A stretch of DNA of 64,000 nucleotides from Pseudomonas thivervalensis (lineage in GTDB: Bacteria > Pseudomonadota > Gammaproteobacteria > Pseudomonadales > Pseudomonadaceae): contig NZ_LHVE01000004.1 in NCBI RefSeq assembly GCF_001269655.1, positions 124,001-188,000 on the forward strand. The letters are read 5' to 3'. The position numbers were made by a program, and so were the translations under genes. This document shows positions 8,845 through 17,344 of this stretch, piece after piece; the first letter of the stretch is position 1, and each line of letters starts with the position of its first letter. A model generated the notes under the pieces. That model had not been told where the DNA came from, searched no databases, and worked only from the letters and a program-made list of their open reading frames with translations.

Positions 8845-10458
8845 TCAGGCCTCGAGACCGAGGATATCCCGTGCCACTGCTTCGGCAATCCGAATCCCGT
8901 CCACCCCCGCCGACAGGATCCCGCCTGCATAACCGGCGCCTTCACCCGCCGGGAACAGACCCTTGACGTTCAGGCTCTGCAGCGACTCGTTGCGGGTGAT
9001 GCGCAGGGGCGATGAGGTGCGGGTTTCGATGCCGGTCAGCACTGCGTCGTGCAGCGAGTAGCCGCGAATCTGTTTCTCGAACGCCGGCAAGGCCTCGCGG
9101 ATGGCTTCGATGGCGAAGTCCGGCAGGGCCAGCGCCAGGTCACCCAGTGCTACCCCGGGCTTATAGGAAGGTTCGACGCTGCCCAGTGCCGTAGACGGCT
9201 TGCCGGCGATGAAATCGCCCACCAGTTGCGCCGGAGCCTCGTAGTTGCTGCCGCCGAGCACGAACGCGTGGGATTCCAGGCGTTCCTGCAACTCGATCCC
9301 GGCCAGCGGGCCACCCGGATAATCCACTTCCGGGGTAATGCCGACCACGATGCCGGAGTTGGCGTTGCGCTCATTGCGCGAATACTGGCTCATGCCGTTG
9401 GTCACGACGCGGTTCGGCTCGGACGTCGCGGCCACCACGGTGCCGCCCGGGCACATGCAGAAGCTGTACACCGAACGACCATTCTTGGCGTGGTGCACCA
9501 GCTTGTAGTCGGCGGCGCCGAGTTTCGGATGGCCGGCATACTTGCCCAGGCGCGCGCTGTCGATCAGCGATTGCGGGTGTTCGATGCGAAAGCCCACGGA
9601 GAATGGCTTGGCTTCCATGTACACGCCACGGCTGTGGAGCATACGGAACGTGTCCCGAGCGCTGTGGCCGAGAGCGAGGATCACGTGTTTCGAATGAATC
9701 TGCTCACCGTTGGCCAACTCGACGCCCACCAGTTGACCGTCTTCGATCAAAACGTCGGTGACCCGTTGCCCGAAGCGCACTTCGCCGCCCAGGGCGCGGA
9801 TCTGCTCACGCATGGTTTCCACCACGCCTGTCAGGCGGAACGTGCCGATGTGCGGTTTGCTGACGTAGAGGATTTCTTCCGGCGCCCCAGCCTTGACGAA
9901 CTCGTGCAGGACCTTGCGGCCAAGGAACTTCGGGTCCTTGATCTGACTGTAGAGCTTGCCGTCGGAAAACGTCCCTGCGCCGCCTTCACCGAACTGCACA
10001 TTGGATTCGGGATTGAGCACGCTTTTGCGCCACAGGCCCCAGGTGTCCTTGGTGCGCTGGCGCACTTCCGGGCCACGTTCGAGGATGATCGGCTTGAAGC
10101 CCATCTGCGCCAGCAACAGGGCGGCGAAGATCCCGCACGGGCCGAAGCCGACCACGATTGGTCGCTCACTCAGGTCGGCCGGCGCCTGGCCCACCACTTT
10201 GTAACTGACATCCGGCGCTTCGTTGACGTTACGGTCATCGGCGAACTTGCGCAGCAGGCTGGCCTCATCGCGCACCGTCAGGTCGATGGTGTAGATGAAG
10301 CACAGTTCGGAGGATTTCTTGCGCGCGTCGTAGCTGCGCTTGAACAGGGTGAAGTCGAGCAGGTCATCGCTGGCGATGCCCAGGCGCTGCACGATGGCAG
10401 GGCGCAGGTCTTCTTCGGGGTGATCGATTGGCAGCTTGAGTTCGGTGATTCGTAACAT
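8845..10458 (-). CDS. NAD(P)/FAD-dependent dehydrogenase, COG2509 type
   Basis: The 537-residue protein belongs to the uncharacterised FAD-dependent dehydrogenases. An N-terminal domain of about 90 residues (MLRITELKLPIDHPEEDLR, DFTLFKRSYDARKKSS) precedes a Rossmann FAD loop VVGFGPCGIFAALLLAQMG near residue 104 and the ERGPEVRQRTKDTWGLWRK segment. FSDGKLYSQIKD, SVGFRIEHPQSLID and FPAGEGAGYAGGILSAGVDG follow, the last being the closing FAD-contact motif. The reaction and substrate are not known. The frame extends upstream to 10551, but ATG at 10458 gives the conserved start and clears the neighbouring gene. It lies downstream of a lipoprotein gene on the same strand, 73 bases away. Confidence 0.82.
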   Translation of the reverse strand: MLRITELKLPIDHPEEDLRPAIVQRLGIASDDLLDFTLFKRSYDARKKSSELCFIYTIDLTVRDEASLLRKFADDRNVNEAPDVSYKVVGQAPADLSERPIVVGFGPCGIFAALLLAQMGFKPIILERGPEVRQRTKDTWGLWRKSVLNPESNVQFGEGGAGTFSDGKLYSQIKDPKFLGRKVLHEFVKAGAPEEILYVSKPHIGTFRLTGVVETMREQIRALGGEVRFGQRVTDVLIEDGQLVGVELANGEQIHSKHVILALGHSARDTFRMLHSRGVYMEAKPFSVGFRIEHPQSLIDSARLGKYAGHPKLGAADYKLVHHAKNGRSVYSFCMCPGGTVVAATSEPNRVVTNGMSQYSRNERNANSGIVVGITPEVDYPGGPLAGIELQERLESHAFVLGGSNYEAPAQLVGDFIAGKPSTALGSVEPSYKPGVALGDLALALPDFAIEAIREALPAFEKQIRGYSLHDAVLTGIETRTSSPLRITRNESLQSLNVKGLFPAGEGAGYAGGILSAGVDGIRIAEAVARDILGLEA

Positions 10459-10531
10459 GGCGGGGTCCGGTTCGCGGGATGCACAACTGCACCAGGGCGT
10501 GAACCGGCGATTATAAGCCAAAAGCTGCGAA

Positions 10532-11209
10532 TCAGTCGTCGCGCGCGCCACCGAAGTAGGCGCAGCCGCGCTGGACCTGGCCGTTGACCCGCAATTCGGC
10601 GCTCATGTGTTGCACACTGCCGCTGACGCTGTCGACACAACGCGCAGGTGTGACCCAAAGCTCGACTTTCTGGCCGTTGGCCTCGGTGCCGAGGTTGAAG
10701 CGGCCATCGCCCAATTGCTCCTCGACGTAAGGCACCGCCAGCGGCGGTTGGCCTTCGCGATCCAGCACCAGGCCCTTGCCACTGGCGTTGAGCGTCCATT
10801 CAGGGCCGTGTCCCGCAGCGCGCAGGATCACGCGTTTGAAATCAACATCGTCGCAAGCCGTTCCCGAGCGTTCCAGGCGATACAGTTGTTCAATGTCCAA
10901 CTGACTGTCGGCGCCGGCCGCTGCGCTGGAAGCGATACGGCCACGGACATCGGCAAACAGCTTGCCCTGGTCATCGGCCAGGCTGGCGGCCTGTTGCAGT
11001 ACGCTGGTGCCACCGCTGTCGTTGACGATGTAGCGGCGTTGTTCCTGGCACGGCTGGAACACCAGCTTGCCATCAGCGGCCGTGAGCTCGCCCTGCATGC
11101 GCGACTGGCCAGCGTGGGAGGCGCTCTGGCGTGGCGCCTCGAGCAATTGACAGGCGGTGAACAGCGGCAGGAGGGCGACAAACAGCAGGGAGCGGGCGGC
11201 ACGCATCAT
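10532..11209 (-). CDS. Predicted membrane/periplasmic lipoprotein, COG3650-like
   Basis: The 225-residue protein starts MMRAARSLLFVALLPLFTAC, a lipoprotein signal with lipobox FTAC. Two copies of a similar small beta domain can be made out: KLVFQPCQEQRRYIVND in the first part and GTACDDVDFKRVILRAAG to the end in the second. WVTPARCVDSVSGSVQHMSAELRVNG is a pattern I know from META/COG3650-type envelope proteins. Four cysteines remain in the mature part and could form disulfides. GGAGACCC precedes the ATG. The frame runs open 267 bases further upstream through a REP, which is not coding. Function unknown. Confidence 0.7.
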   Translation of the reverse strand: MMRAARSLLFVALLPLFTACQLLEAPRQSASHAGQSRMQGELTAADGKLVFQPCQEQRRYIVNDSGGTSVLQQAASLADDQGKLFADVRGRIASSAAAGADSQLDIEQLYRLERSGTACDDVDFKRVILRAAGHGPEWTLNASGKGLVLDREGQPPLAVPYVEEQLGDGRFNLGTEANGQKVELWVTPARCVDSVSGSVQHMSAELRVNGQVQRGCAYFGGARDD

Positions 11210-11275
11210 TGGGTCTCCAGACAAGTGCCGCCACGTTACCCAGACTGATCCGACATCACAACCCGTAGAAGCGGT

Positions 11276-11394
11276 GTAGGAGCTATGTAGGAGCGGTGTA
11301 GGAGCTGTCGAGTGCAACGAGGCTGCGATCTCCCCCCAGACACTTGAATCCCAAGCGAAAGAATCAAAAGATCGCAGCCTGCGGCAGCTCCTAC
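11276..11394. repeat. REP palindrome (GTAGGAGCTG family) with a triplicated left edge
   Basis: The right arm is AAAGATCGCAGCCTGCGGCA plus GCTCCTAC. The left side starts with three near-copies of GTAGGAGC in tandem before CTGTCGAGTGCAACGAGGCT, a small local expansion. Confidence 0.8.
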
Positions 11395-11408
11395 GGGTAG
11401 AGCGTCGG

Positions 11409-12008
11409 TCAGCCCACGTGAAAGGTCTGACCGGTTTGCAGGCCTTCGACGCTCTTGGCGTAGGCCAATGCCACATCCGCAGCGGGAACGGGTTTGAAAC
11501 CGCGGAAATAAGGCGCGTATTTGTCCATGGCTTCCAGTAGCACGTTCGGGCTCACCGAGTTGACCCGCAAACCCCGTGGCAACTCGATTGCCGCGGCGCG
11601 CACGAAACTGTCCAGGGCACCGTTGACCAGGGCTGCCGACGCGCCGCTCTTGATCGGATCGTGGCTGAGCACGCCGGTGGTGAAGGTGAAGGACGCACCG
11701 TCGTTGGCAAATTCGCGGCCGATCAGCAGCAGGTTGACCTGGCCCATCAGCTTGTCTTTCAAGCCCAGGGCAAAGCTGTCTTCGGTCATGTCCGCCAGGG
11801 ACGCAAAGGTGACATTGCCGGCGGCACAGACCAGGGCATCAAAACCGCCGGTCTTTTCGAACAGGGCGCGAATCGAGGCGCTGTCGCTGATATCCACCTG
11901 CAATTCACCGCTGTGGCGGCCGATCCGAACGATTTCATGGCGGGGCGACAGTTCGTTATCGATGGCCGAACCGATGGTGCCGTTGGCGCCGATCAACAGG
12001 ATTTTCAT
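11409..12008 (-). CDS. Atypical short-chain dehydrogenase (PRK07578-like)
   Basis: The 199-residue protein is a short SDR with the nucleotide-binding loop GANGTIGSAI at the N-terminus, the DVSD/DISD position, and the central CAAG motif (VCAAGNVTFASL). Where classical SDRs have YxxxK, this one reads SGASAALVNGALDSF, so both the catalytic tyrosine and lysine are replaced. Relatives I remember have the same replacement, so this is a family trait rather than decay. It may bind NAD(P) without classical oxidoreductase chemistry, or use another mechanism. It is divergent from a LysR gene with about 105 bases between the starts, suggesting that regulator controls it. Confidence 0.78.
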   Translation of the reverse strand: MKILLIGANGTIGSAIDNELSPRHEIVRIGRHSGELQVDISDSASIRALFEKTGGFDALVCAAGNVTFASLADMTEDSFALGLKDKLMGQVNLLLIGREFANDGASFTFTTGVLSHDPIKSGASAALVNGALDSFVRAAAIELPRGLRVNSVSPNVLLEAMDKYAPYFRGFKPVPAADVALAYAKSVEGLQTGQTFHVG

Positions 12009-12112
12009 GAGCTGTTCCTCAATGGGTTGAATGAGTTTTCAGTCTAGAGGGGTTCTTTCCATTGATAATCATGCTAATAGGCAACCTTTAGTTTTTATTT
12101 GGAAACAATCCA

Positions 12113-13021
12113 ATGAGCGAAATGGATGACCTGGCGGCGTTTGCCGTGTTGATGGAGGCCGGCAGTTTCACCCTGGCGGCCCAGCAGTTGGGGTGCAGCA
12201 AGGGCCAGTTGTCCAAGCGCATCAGTCTGTTGGAGAGCCGGTTCTCGGTGGTGTTGTTGCAACGCACCACGCGGCGCTTGAGCCTCACCGCGGCAGGGGC
12301 GGCGTTGTTGCCTCAGGCTCAGGCGCTGTTGGTCCAGGTGGAAAGGGCGCGTCAGGCATTGGCGCGGTTGAAGGATGACATTTCCGGGCCGGTGCGTATG
12401 ACGGTTCCGGTTTCATTGGGCGAAACCTTCTTCGAAGGCTTGCTGATGGAGTTCGCGCGCACGTATCCCAACGTGCAGATCGAACTGGAGCTCAACAACG
12501 GTTACCGTGACTTGAGCCGCGATGGCTTCGACCTGGCGATCCGTTCCGATGCCGCCGTCGATGAACGGCTCGTGGCGCGGCCATTGCTGGCGTGGCACGA
12601 AATGACCTGCGCCAGCCCGGCCTACCTCGAACGCTATGGCGAACCCGAGACGCCCTTGGCCCTGGCCGAGCACCGCTGCCTGCTCAACAGCCACTACAGC
12701 GGCCGCGAAGAATGGCTTTACCACCAGCAACACGAACTGTTGCGGGTCCGAGTGTCGGGGCCGTTCGCCAGCAATCACTACAGCCTGCTGAAAAAAGCTG
12801 CCCTGGCCGGCGCCGGAATTGCCCGGTTGCCTTCGTACCTGCTGCATGGCGAATTGGCCGACGGACGTCTGCATTGGCTGCTGCGCGACTACCAGACCCG
12901 GCGCATGCCGATGTACCTGGTGCACCCCTACCAGGGCGGCCTGCCCAAGCGCACCCAGGTGCTGGCTGATTATTTGATCGATTGGTTCAAGCGCAGCGGC
13001 GAGGCGTTGGATCGGCTGTAA
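12113..13021 (+). CDS. LysR-family transcriptional regulator
   Basis: The 302-residue protein has the N-terminal winged helix-turn-helix (LAAFAVLMEAGSFTLAAQQL, SKGQLSKRISLLESRFSV, RTTRRLSLTAAG) and the type 2 periplasmic-binding-like effector domain typical of the CrgA/DsdC-like branch (GPVRMTVPVSLGETFF, GFDLAIRSDAAVDERLVARPL). It lies back to back with the atypical SDR gene, the classic layout for LysR control of a divergent target. A dyad-like stretch ATTGATAATCATGCTAAT sits in the shared upstream region and could be part of its operator. The inducer is unknown. Confidence 0.88.
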   Translation: MSEMDDLAAFAVLMEAGSFTLAAQQLGCSKGQLSKRISLLESRFSVVLLQRTTRRLSLTAAGAALLPQAQALLVQVERARQALARLKDDISGPVRMTVPVSLGETFFEGLLMEFARTYPNVQIELELNNGYRDLSRDGFDLAIRSDAAVDERLVARPLLAWHEMTCASPAYLERYGEPETPLALAEHRCLLNSHYSGREEWLYHQQHELLRVRVSGPFASNHYSLLKKAALAGAGIARLPSYLLHGELADGRLHWLLRDYQTRRMPMYLVHPYQGGLPKRTQVLADYLIDWFKRSGEALDRL

Positions 13022-13048
13022 CGATGGCCCATCCACTAGACAGTCCCT

Positions 13049-13138
13049 TGTGGGAGCGAGCTTGCTCGCGATGGCGGCGGCACATCCAACATTCATTCAA
13101 GCTGACCCACCGCTATCGCGAGCAAGCTCGCTCCCACA
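13049..13138. repeat. REP palindrome (GTGGGAGCGAGCTTGCTCGC family)
   Basis: Full palindrome between the convergent lysR and doxX ends, followed by a loose half copy (CTCCCACAGGGGG). It could serve as a bidirectional 3' stabiliser. Confidence 0.85.
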
Positions 13139-13168
13139 GAGGGTCTCCCACAGGGGGACTGGGGCCAG

Positions 13169-13645
13169 TCAGTGGGCGTAGCGCTTGGCGATCAGGTGAT
13201 CGATGGACAGCCACCCCGGCCCACGGGCCATCAGGTAGAGCAATACCGCCGCCCAGGTGCCATGGGTCGGGTAGGCGTCCGGGTAGACGAACAGTTGGAT
13301 GGTCACGGTCATGCCCAGCAAGGCCAGCGCCGAAAAGCGTGTCGCCAGGCCAAGCAGGATCAGGACCGGGAACACATGCTCGGCAGAAGCCGCCAGGTGC
13401 GCGGCCAGTTCCGGCGACAGCAGCGGCAGGGCGTATTCGCTTTTGAACAGGGGGATGGTCGAGTCCGCCAGGTGCGGCAGGCCGATCTGGAAGGTACCGT
13501 CGAACAGGTCGATGGCCAGGCCTTCGATTTTGGTCTGGCCGGATTTCCAGAACACGGCGGCAATCGAGAAACGTGCAACGAAGGCGATCAGGCTGTGGGG
13601 GATTTTCTCCAGCCATTGAATCAAACCGGCAATCAGAGCGTTCAT
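13169..13645 (-). CDS. DoxX-family membrane protein of the bufferin-type operon
   Basis: The 158-residue protein has four hydrophobic segments and the DoxX signatures RFSIAAVFWKSGQTKIEG near residue 25-42 and HVFPVLILLGLATRFSALALLGM, then THGTWAAVLLYLMARGPGWLSIDH. DoxX proteins are inner-membrane and in other systems are linked to thiol redox. Here it is the last gene of a four-gene operon. Its ATG overlaps the TGA of the preceding gene (ATGA), so it is translationally coupled to the DUF2063 partner. In bufferin-type loci a DoxX gene commonly closes the operon; its exact part is not established. Confidence 0.85.
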   Translation of the reverse strand: MNALIAGLIQWLEKIPHSLIAFVARFSIAAVFWKSGQTKIEGLAIDLFDGTFQIGLPHLADSTIPLFKSEYALPLLSPELAAHLAASAEHVFPVLILLGLATRFSALALLGMTVTIQLFVYPDAYPTHGTWAAVLLYLMARGPGWLSIDHLIAKRYAH

Positions 13646-14400
13646 GGAGATACCTGTTCGGCTAGGAGGTGAATGATGGCCTGATGACGGATGAGGCCCG
13701 CCAGGGTGTGTTCCAGGTCGAGGTCGTTTGAGGCGTCAATGGCTGCAGTCAGGGACACCCCCTGTTGCAGGGCCGCGATAAACCCATGGGCAGCGTGACT
13801 GATCGCAAACACCTCCACGTCCAGGCCGTTGCGCAGCACCAAGGCGTTTTGCGCGGGGAAGGCTTCGAACGGCACGGGTGTCTGGTGCTGATGGGCGGCC
13901 CAGATCGTCACCACGGCGAAGGGCGATTGCAGCAGGCGCAGCGACGGGTGAAGCCCGATCTTCAGGTGCCCCGCCAGCGTAGGGGAGGACAGCGCCGCCA
14001 CGATTCGTTCTTGCGCCATGGGCTCGGCGTCGGCGGCGTGCCAGGCTTGTCTATGCAGTCGCTCCAGGCGAGCGACGTCCGCCAGGTACGGCACGCTGGC
14101 GGCGGGTTCGAAGTGTTCGATGAACTCGGCAAAGTCGCCCCCGTAGTCGTTCATCACCGGGCTTCGCGGTGCCGTCGATTGGACATAGACCCCGGCCATG
14201 GCCCGGAAGAACTCCTCGCCCACCAGTTGCATCACCACCGGGTAATTGTCGGCCAGGGCATTGATCAATGAGCTGAGCACGTTATTGCGGTACACCGCGA
14301 AACGGCTTTCCGGGTCCGCGCCGTTGGCGCTGATCAGGCCGGGCGGGCAAGCCTTGCGTGGATCGAGCAGGGCGGCGGCGAATGCATGCTGGTCGCTCAT
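13642..14400 (-). CDS. bufC: DUF2063 / BufC-like partner protein of MNIO enzyme
   Basis: The 252-residue protein starts [19 protein letters not shown] and carries the DUF2063 putative DNA-binding-domain signature: [29 protein letters not shown] followed by [31 protein letters not shown]. Despite the Pfam label, this family is now known mainly as the partner that presents precursor peptides to DUF692 enzymes. It overlaps the end of the DUF692 gene by ATGA and the start of doxX by ATGA, so all three are translationally coupled. The frame runs far upstream inside the DUF692 gene, but ATG at 14400 is the coupled start. Confidence 0.88.
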   Translation of the reverse strand: MSDQHAFAAALLDPRKACPPGLISANGADPESRFAVYRNNVLSSLINALADNYPVVMQLVGEEFFRAMAGVYVQSTAPRSPVMNDYGGDFAEFIEHFEPAASVPYLADVARLERLHRQAWHAADAEPMAQERIVAALSSPTLAGHLKIGLHPSLRLLQSPFAVVTIWAAHQHQTPVPFEAFPAQNALVLRNGLDVEVFAISHAAHGFIAALQQGVSLTAAIDASNDLDLEHTLAGLIRHQAIIHLLAEQVSP

Positions 14401-15266
14401 GAGCGCGCTCCAGCGGCGCTCAACAGTCGATCGGCCTGGTGCGCTTCGGCCAGCAGCACCTCCCACGCAGGGACGTGGTTGTCGCGCTCGATCAAGGTAG
14501 CGACCGGCCCGGTGCGCTCCAGTGCCTTGAGGTACAGTTGCCAGACCGTGTCGTCGATGGGCGCGCCGTGATCGTCTATCAGCAGGCGTTCGCCGAGGCT
14601 GTCGGTGTCTTCGGCAAAGCCGGCCAGGTGAATTTCGCCGGTCGCGTGCAGGGGCAGGGCGTCGAGGTAGGCCAAAGGATCGCGGCAGTGGTTGACGCAC
14701 GAAACGTAGACGTTGTTTACATCCAGCAACAGGCCGCAGCCGGTGCGACGGATCACTTCGCTCATGAAGTCTGGCTCGTCGAGAGTCGAGGTTTCAAAGC
14801 CCAGGTAAGTGGCCGGGTTTTCCAGCAACAGCCTGCATTTGAGGCTGCTCTGCACCTGATCGATGTGCTGGCAGACGCGGTCGAGGGTCGCCTCGTCGTA
14901 GGCCAGGGGAAGCAGGTCATTGAGAAACACCGGGCCGTGGCTGGACCAGGCCAGGTGTTCGGAAAAGGACTGGGGCTGATAGCGTTCGATCAACGCGGCC
15001 AGGCGCTGCAGATGTGCGACATCCAGCGGCCCCTCCCCACCGATCGACAGGCCGACGCCGTGCAATGACAGCGGGTACTGTTCGCGTATCCGCCCCAGGA
15101 AGTGATGAAGCGGCCCGCCCGCCACCATGTAGTTTTCCGCGTGCACCTCAAAGAAGCCCAGATCCGGACGGGTCTGCAGCACCTCACGAAAATGCTCGCT
15201 CTTGAGCCCCAGCCCCGCCTTGGGCGGCAGCCGGCTATCAAGGGCGAGGGAAGGGGGCTTCAACAT
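14397..15266 (-). CDS. bufB: DUF692 multinuclear non-heme iron oxidase (MNIO), BufB-like
   Basis: The 289-residue protein is a DUF692 TIM-barrel enzyme. These use a multinuclear iron centre to convert cysteines of a precursor peptide into heterocycles. Candidate metal ligands lie in the expected places: SLHGVGLS (His69), SEHLAW (His104), LLENP (Glu149), LLDVNN (Asp182 region), EIHLAGF (His213), DDHG (231-233) and LIERDN (Glu260). The N-terminus [13 protein letters not shown] and [10 protein letters not shown] match the family. It starts 25 bases after the DUF2282 peptide gene and overlaps bufC by four bases. Naming follows operon type; the product chemistry here is inferred. Confidence 0.9.
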   Translation of the reverse strand: MLKPPSLALDSRLPPKAGLGLKSEHFREVLQTRPDLGFFEVHAENYMVAGGPLHHFLGRIREQYPLSLHGVGLSIGGEGPLDVAHLQRLAALIERYQPQSFSEHLAWSSHGPVFLNDLLPLAYDEATLDRVCQHIDQVQSSLKCRLLLENPATYLGFETSTLDEPDFMSEVIRRTGCGLLLDVNNVYVSCVNHCRDPLAYLDALPLHATGEIHLAGFAEDTDSLGERLLIDDHGAPIDDTVWQLYLKALERTGPVATLIERDNHVPAWEVLLAEAHQADRLLSAAGARS

Positions 15267-15291
15267 GGTGACGGGCCTCAGGCAGATGCGA

Positions 15292-15597
15292 TCAGGACTT
15301 GGCTTTGAACGCTTCGAGCTGGCCGAAACCGGTCGGGGAGGTTTTGCTTTCCTTGGTGGTGCACGTGCCTTTGGGCACCGATTTCCAGGCGTTGGCCTGA
15401 TAGTCCATTTTGGCCGTACCTGCACAGGTGGTGCCGGCACCGGCGGCGCAGTCGTTCTTGCCTTTGAGGGCGACACCGAAGCATTTTTCCATGGTGTCGT
15501 CGGCTGCGTGGACGGTCGAGACGGCTGTCATGCTCAGGGCTGAACCCAGGGCCAGGACCAGGGCGGCGGCGGACAGGGTGCGGGTCGAAGCAGTCAT
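15292..15597 (-). CDS. bufA: DUF2282 signal-peptide-bearing bufferin-like precursor (BufA)
   Basis: The 101-residue protein starts with a Sec signal peptide (hydrophobic [16 protein letters not shown], cleavage near HAADD, residue 31). The mature part has four cysteines at 39, 50, 58 and 79 in the DUF2282 pattern: [25 protein letters not shown] and VPKGTC. This is the precursor family modified by DUF692 enzymes to give copper-binding bufferins, in which central cysteines become heterocycles. The tail after Cys79 is about 22 residues. GGAGAATCACC precedes the ATG. It is the first gene of the operon bufA-bufB-bufC-doxX. The family is clear; copper binding here is inferred. Confidence 0.88.
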   Translation of the reverse strand: MTASTRTLSAAALVLALGSALSMTAVSTVHAADDTMEKCFGVALKGKNDCAAGAGTTCAGTAKMDYQANAWKSVPKGTCTTKESKTSPTGFGQLEAFKAKS

Positions 15598-15650
15598 GGT
15601 GATTCTCCAGTCATTCAGGGAAATGAACCGGCGTTAGTGCCGGTCTACTG

Positions 15651-15680
15651 AACTAGAGAGGGGAGGTAGGGGAGTGTTAC
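15651..15680 (-). promoter_or_regulatory. Possible ECF-type promoter upstream of bufA
   Basis: On the minus strand GTAACA is followed after 16 bases by CTCTAG, about 55 bases before the bufA ATG. GTAAC -35 elements are typical of ECF sigma factors such as those controlling similar operons in other proteobacteria. The -10 match is poor and no sigma gene is adjacent, so this is tentative. Confidence 0.3.
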
Positions 15681-15716
15681 AGCGGGGGCAAGATTTTTTT
15701 GAGTGACCCCGAAACC

Positions 15717-15810
15717 TGTGGCGAGGGCGCTTGCTCCCGCTGGGCTGCGAAGCGGCCCCCAAGATTTGCGGCCGCTGCGCAACCGAGCGGGAGCAAGCTC
15801 CCTCGCCACA
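15717..15810. repeat. REP palindrome (TGTGGCGAGGGAGCTTGCTC family)
   Basis: Arms TGTGGCGAGGGCGCTTGCTC and GAGCAAGCTCCCTCGCCACA flank an inner dyad (GCGAAGCGGCC, GCGGCCGCTGCGC). It lies between the bufA promoter side and the end of the amino acid transporter operon. Confidence 0.85.
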
Positions 15811-15831
15811 AAGACATTCATTTAAAAAGTG

Positions 15832-15861
15832 CAAAAAAAAACGGCCCGAAGGCCGTTTTTT
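15832..15861 (-). terminator. Terminator of the livHMGF operon
   Basis: ACGGCC and GGCCGT pair around CGAA, with a run of eight A on the left (T on the minus strand) and six T on the right. It sits 14 bases beyond the livF stop and could work on both strands. Confidence 0.85.
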
Positions 15862-15874
15862 CATGGACGCAGAC

Positions 15875-16576
15875 TCAACCGCCCAGGTACGCCTCGCGCA
15901 CTTTCGGGTCGGTCAGCAGGGCTTCACCGGTGCCTTGCATCACCACGCGACCGTTCTCCAGCACGTACGCCCGGTCGGCGATTTTCAGCGCCTGGTTGGC
16001 GTTCTGCTCCACCAGGAACACCGTCACGCCATCCTTGCGCAGTTGTTCGATGATGTCGAAGATCTGCTGGATGATGATCGGTGCCAGGCCCAGGGACGGC
16101 TCGTCGAGCAGCAGCAGCTTGGGCTTGCTCATCAGCGCACGGCCGATGGCGAGCATTTGCTGTTCGCCGCCGGACATGGTGCCGCCGCGCTGGGTGAAAC
16201 GCTCTTTCAGGCGTGGGAAAAGGTGCAGGACCTTGTCCATCTGTTCCTGATAGTCGCCCTTATCGGTGAAGAACCCGCCCATGGCGAGGTTTTCTTCCAC
16301 GGTCAGCCGGGCAAATACCCGACGGCCTTCAGGCACGACGGCGATGCTCTTGCGCATGATTTGCGCCGAGTCCTGGCCCACCAGTTCTTCACCCATGTAG
16401 CGGATGCTGCCGCTGTGGGCCTGGGGCGAACCGCAAAGCGTCATCAACAACGTTGATTTGCCGGCGCCGTTGGCGCCGATCAGCGTGACGATTTCGCCCT
16501 GGCGGACTTCGACGTTGACGCTGTGCAGCGCCTGGATCTTGCCGTAGAAGGTGGAAACGTTTTCGAACTGCAGCAT
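15875..16576 (-). CDS. livF: Branched-chain amino acid ABC transporter, ATPase LivF/BraG
   Basis: LivF (BraG in Pseudomonas) is one of the two cytoplasmic ATPases of the high-affinity Leu/Ile/Val importer. The 233-residue protein has Walker A GANGAGKST, the Q-loop region, signature MSGGEQQMLAIGRAL, Walker B KLLLLDEPSLGLAP and switch His region (VFLVEQN in place of the usual EHD, normal for LivF). It begins immediately after the livG stop with no spacer and is the last gene before a strong terminator. Confidence 0.95.
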   Translation of the reverse strand: MLQFENVSTFYGKIQALHSVNVEVRQGEIVTLIGANGAGKSTLLMTLCGSPQAHSGSIRYMGEELVGQDSAQIMRKSIAVVPEGRRVFARLTVEENLAMGGFFTDKGDYQEQMDKVLHLFPRLKERFTQRGGTMSGGEQQMLAIGRALMSKPKLLLLDEPSLGLAPIIIQQIFDIIEQLRKDGVTVFLVEQNANQALKIADRAYVLENGRVVMQGTGEALLTDPKVREAYLGG

Positions 16577-17344
16577 TTACGCTTCCCCCAGGTAGGCTTT
16601 GATCACTTCAGGATTATCGCGGATCTGTTCCGGCGTACCGTCGGCCAGGGGCGTGCCCTGGTTGATCACGACGATGTGGTCGGAAATGCTCATGACCAGC
16701 TTCATGTCGTGCTCGATCAACAGCACGGTGACGTTGTGCTCCTCGCGCAGCACGCCGATCAGCGCCTTCAGGTCTTCGGTTTCCTTCGGGTTCAGGCCGG
16801 CGGCCGGTTCGTCGAGCATGAGGATCCGCGGGCGGGTCATCATGCAGCGGGCGATTTCCAGACGCCGTTGCTGACCGTAGGCCAGGGTCCCGGCGGTACG
16901 GTTGGCAAACTCGGTGAGGTTGACCTTGTCCAGCCAGTACTCGGCGTACTCCATGGCCTCGCGTTCGCTCTTGCGGAACGCCGGGGTCTTGAACAGGCCG
17001 GCAAAGAAGTTGGTGTTCAAGTGACGATGCTGGGCGATCAACAGGTTCTCGACCGCGGTCATGTCCTTGAACAGCCGCACGTTCTGGAAGGTGCGCACCA
17101 CACCCTTGCGGGCGATGTGATGGCCGGGCAGGCCCTGGATCGGCTCGCCATCCAACAGGATGGTGCCGCCGGTGGGCTGGTAGAAGCCGGTCAGGCAGTT
17201 GAACACGGTGGTCTTGCCCGCGCCGTTCGGCCCGATCAAGGCAACCACTTGCTTCTCTTGCACGGTCAGGGCCACGCCGTTGACCGCCAGCAAGCCGCCG
17301 AAGCGCATGCTCAAGTTTTCGACTTTCAGGATCTCGCGACTCAT
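16577..17344 (-). CDS. livG: Branched-chain amino acid ABC transporter, ATPase LivG/BraF
   Basis: The second ATPase of the importer has 255 residues, Walker [10 protein letters not shown], signature [15 protein letters not shown], Walker [14 protein letters not shown] and the H-loop [15 protein letters not shown]. The inserted [17 protein letters not shown] segment typical of LivG is present. Its ATG overlaps the livM stop by four bases and its stop is adjacent to livF, so translation is coupled along the operon. Confidence 0.95.
   Translation of the reverse strand: MSREILKVENLSMRFGGLLAVNGVALTVQEKQVVALIGPNGAGKTTVFNCLTGFYQPTGGTILLDGEPIQGLPGHHIARKGVVRTFQNVRLFKDMTAVENLLIAQHRHLNTNFFAGLFKTPAFRKSEREAMEYAEYWLDKVNLTEFANRTAGTLAYGQQRRLEIARCMMTRPRILMLDEPAAGLNPKETEDLKALIGVLREEHNVTVLLIEHDMKLVMSISDHIVVINQGTPLADGTPEQIRDNPEVIKAYLGEA

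Noticed and set aside
11276..11320. Three tandem GTAGGAGC units considered as a CRISPR-like or minisatellite array
   Set aside because: Units are too short, spacers are three to four bases, and the block is the edge of a REP palindrome.
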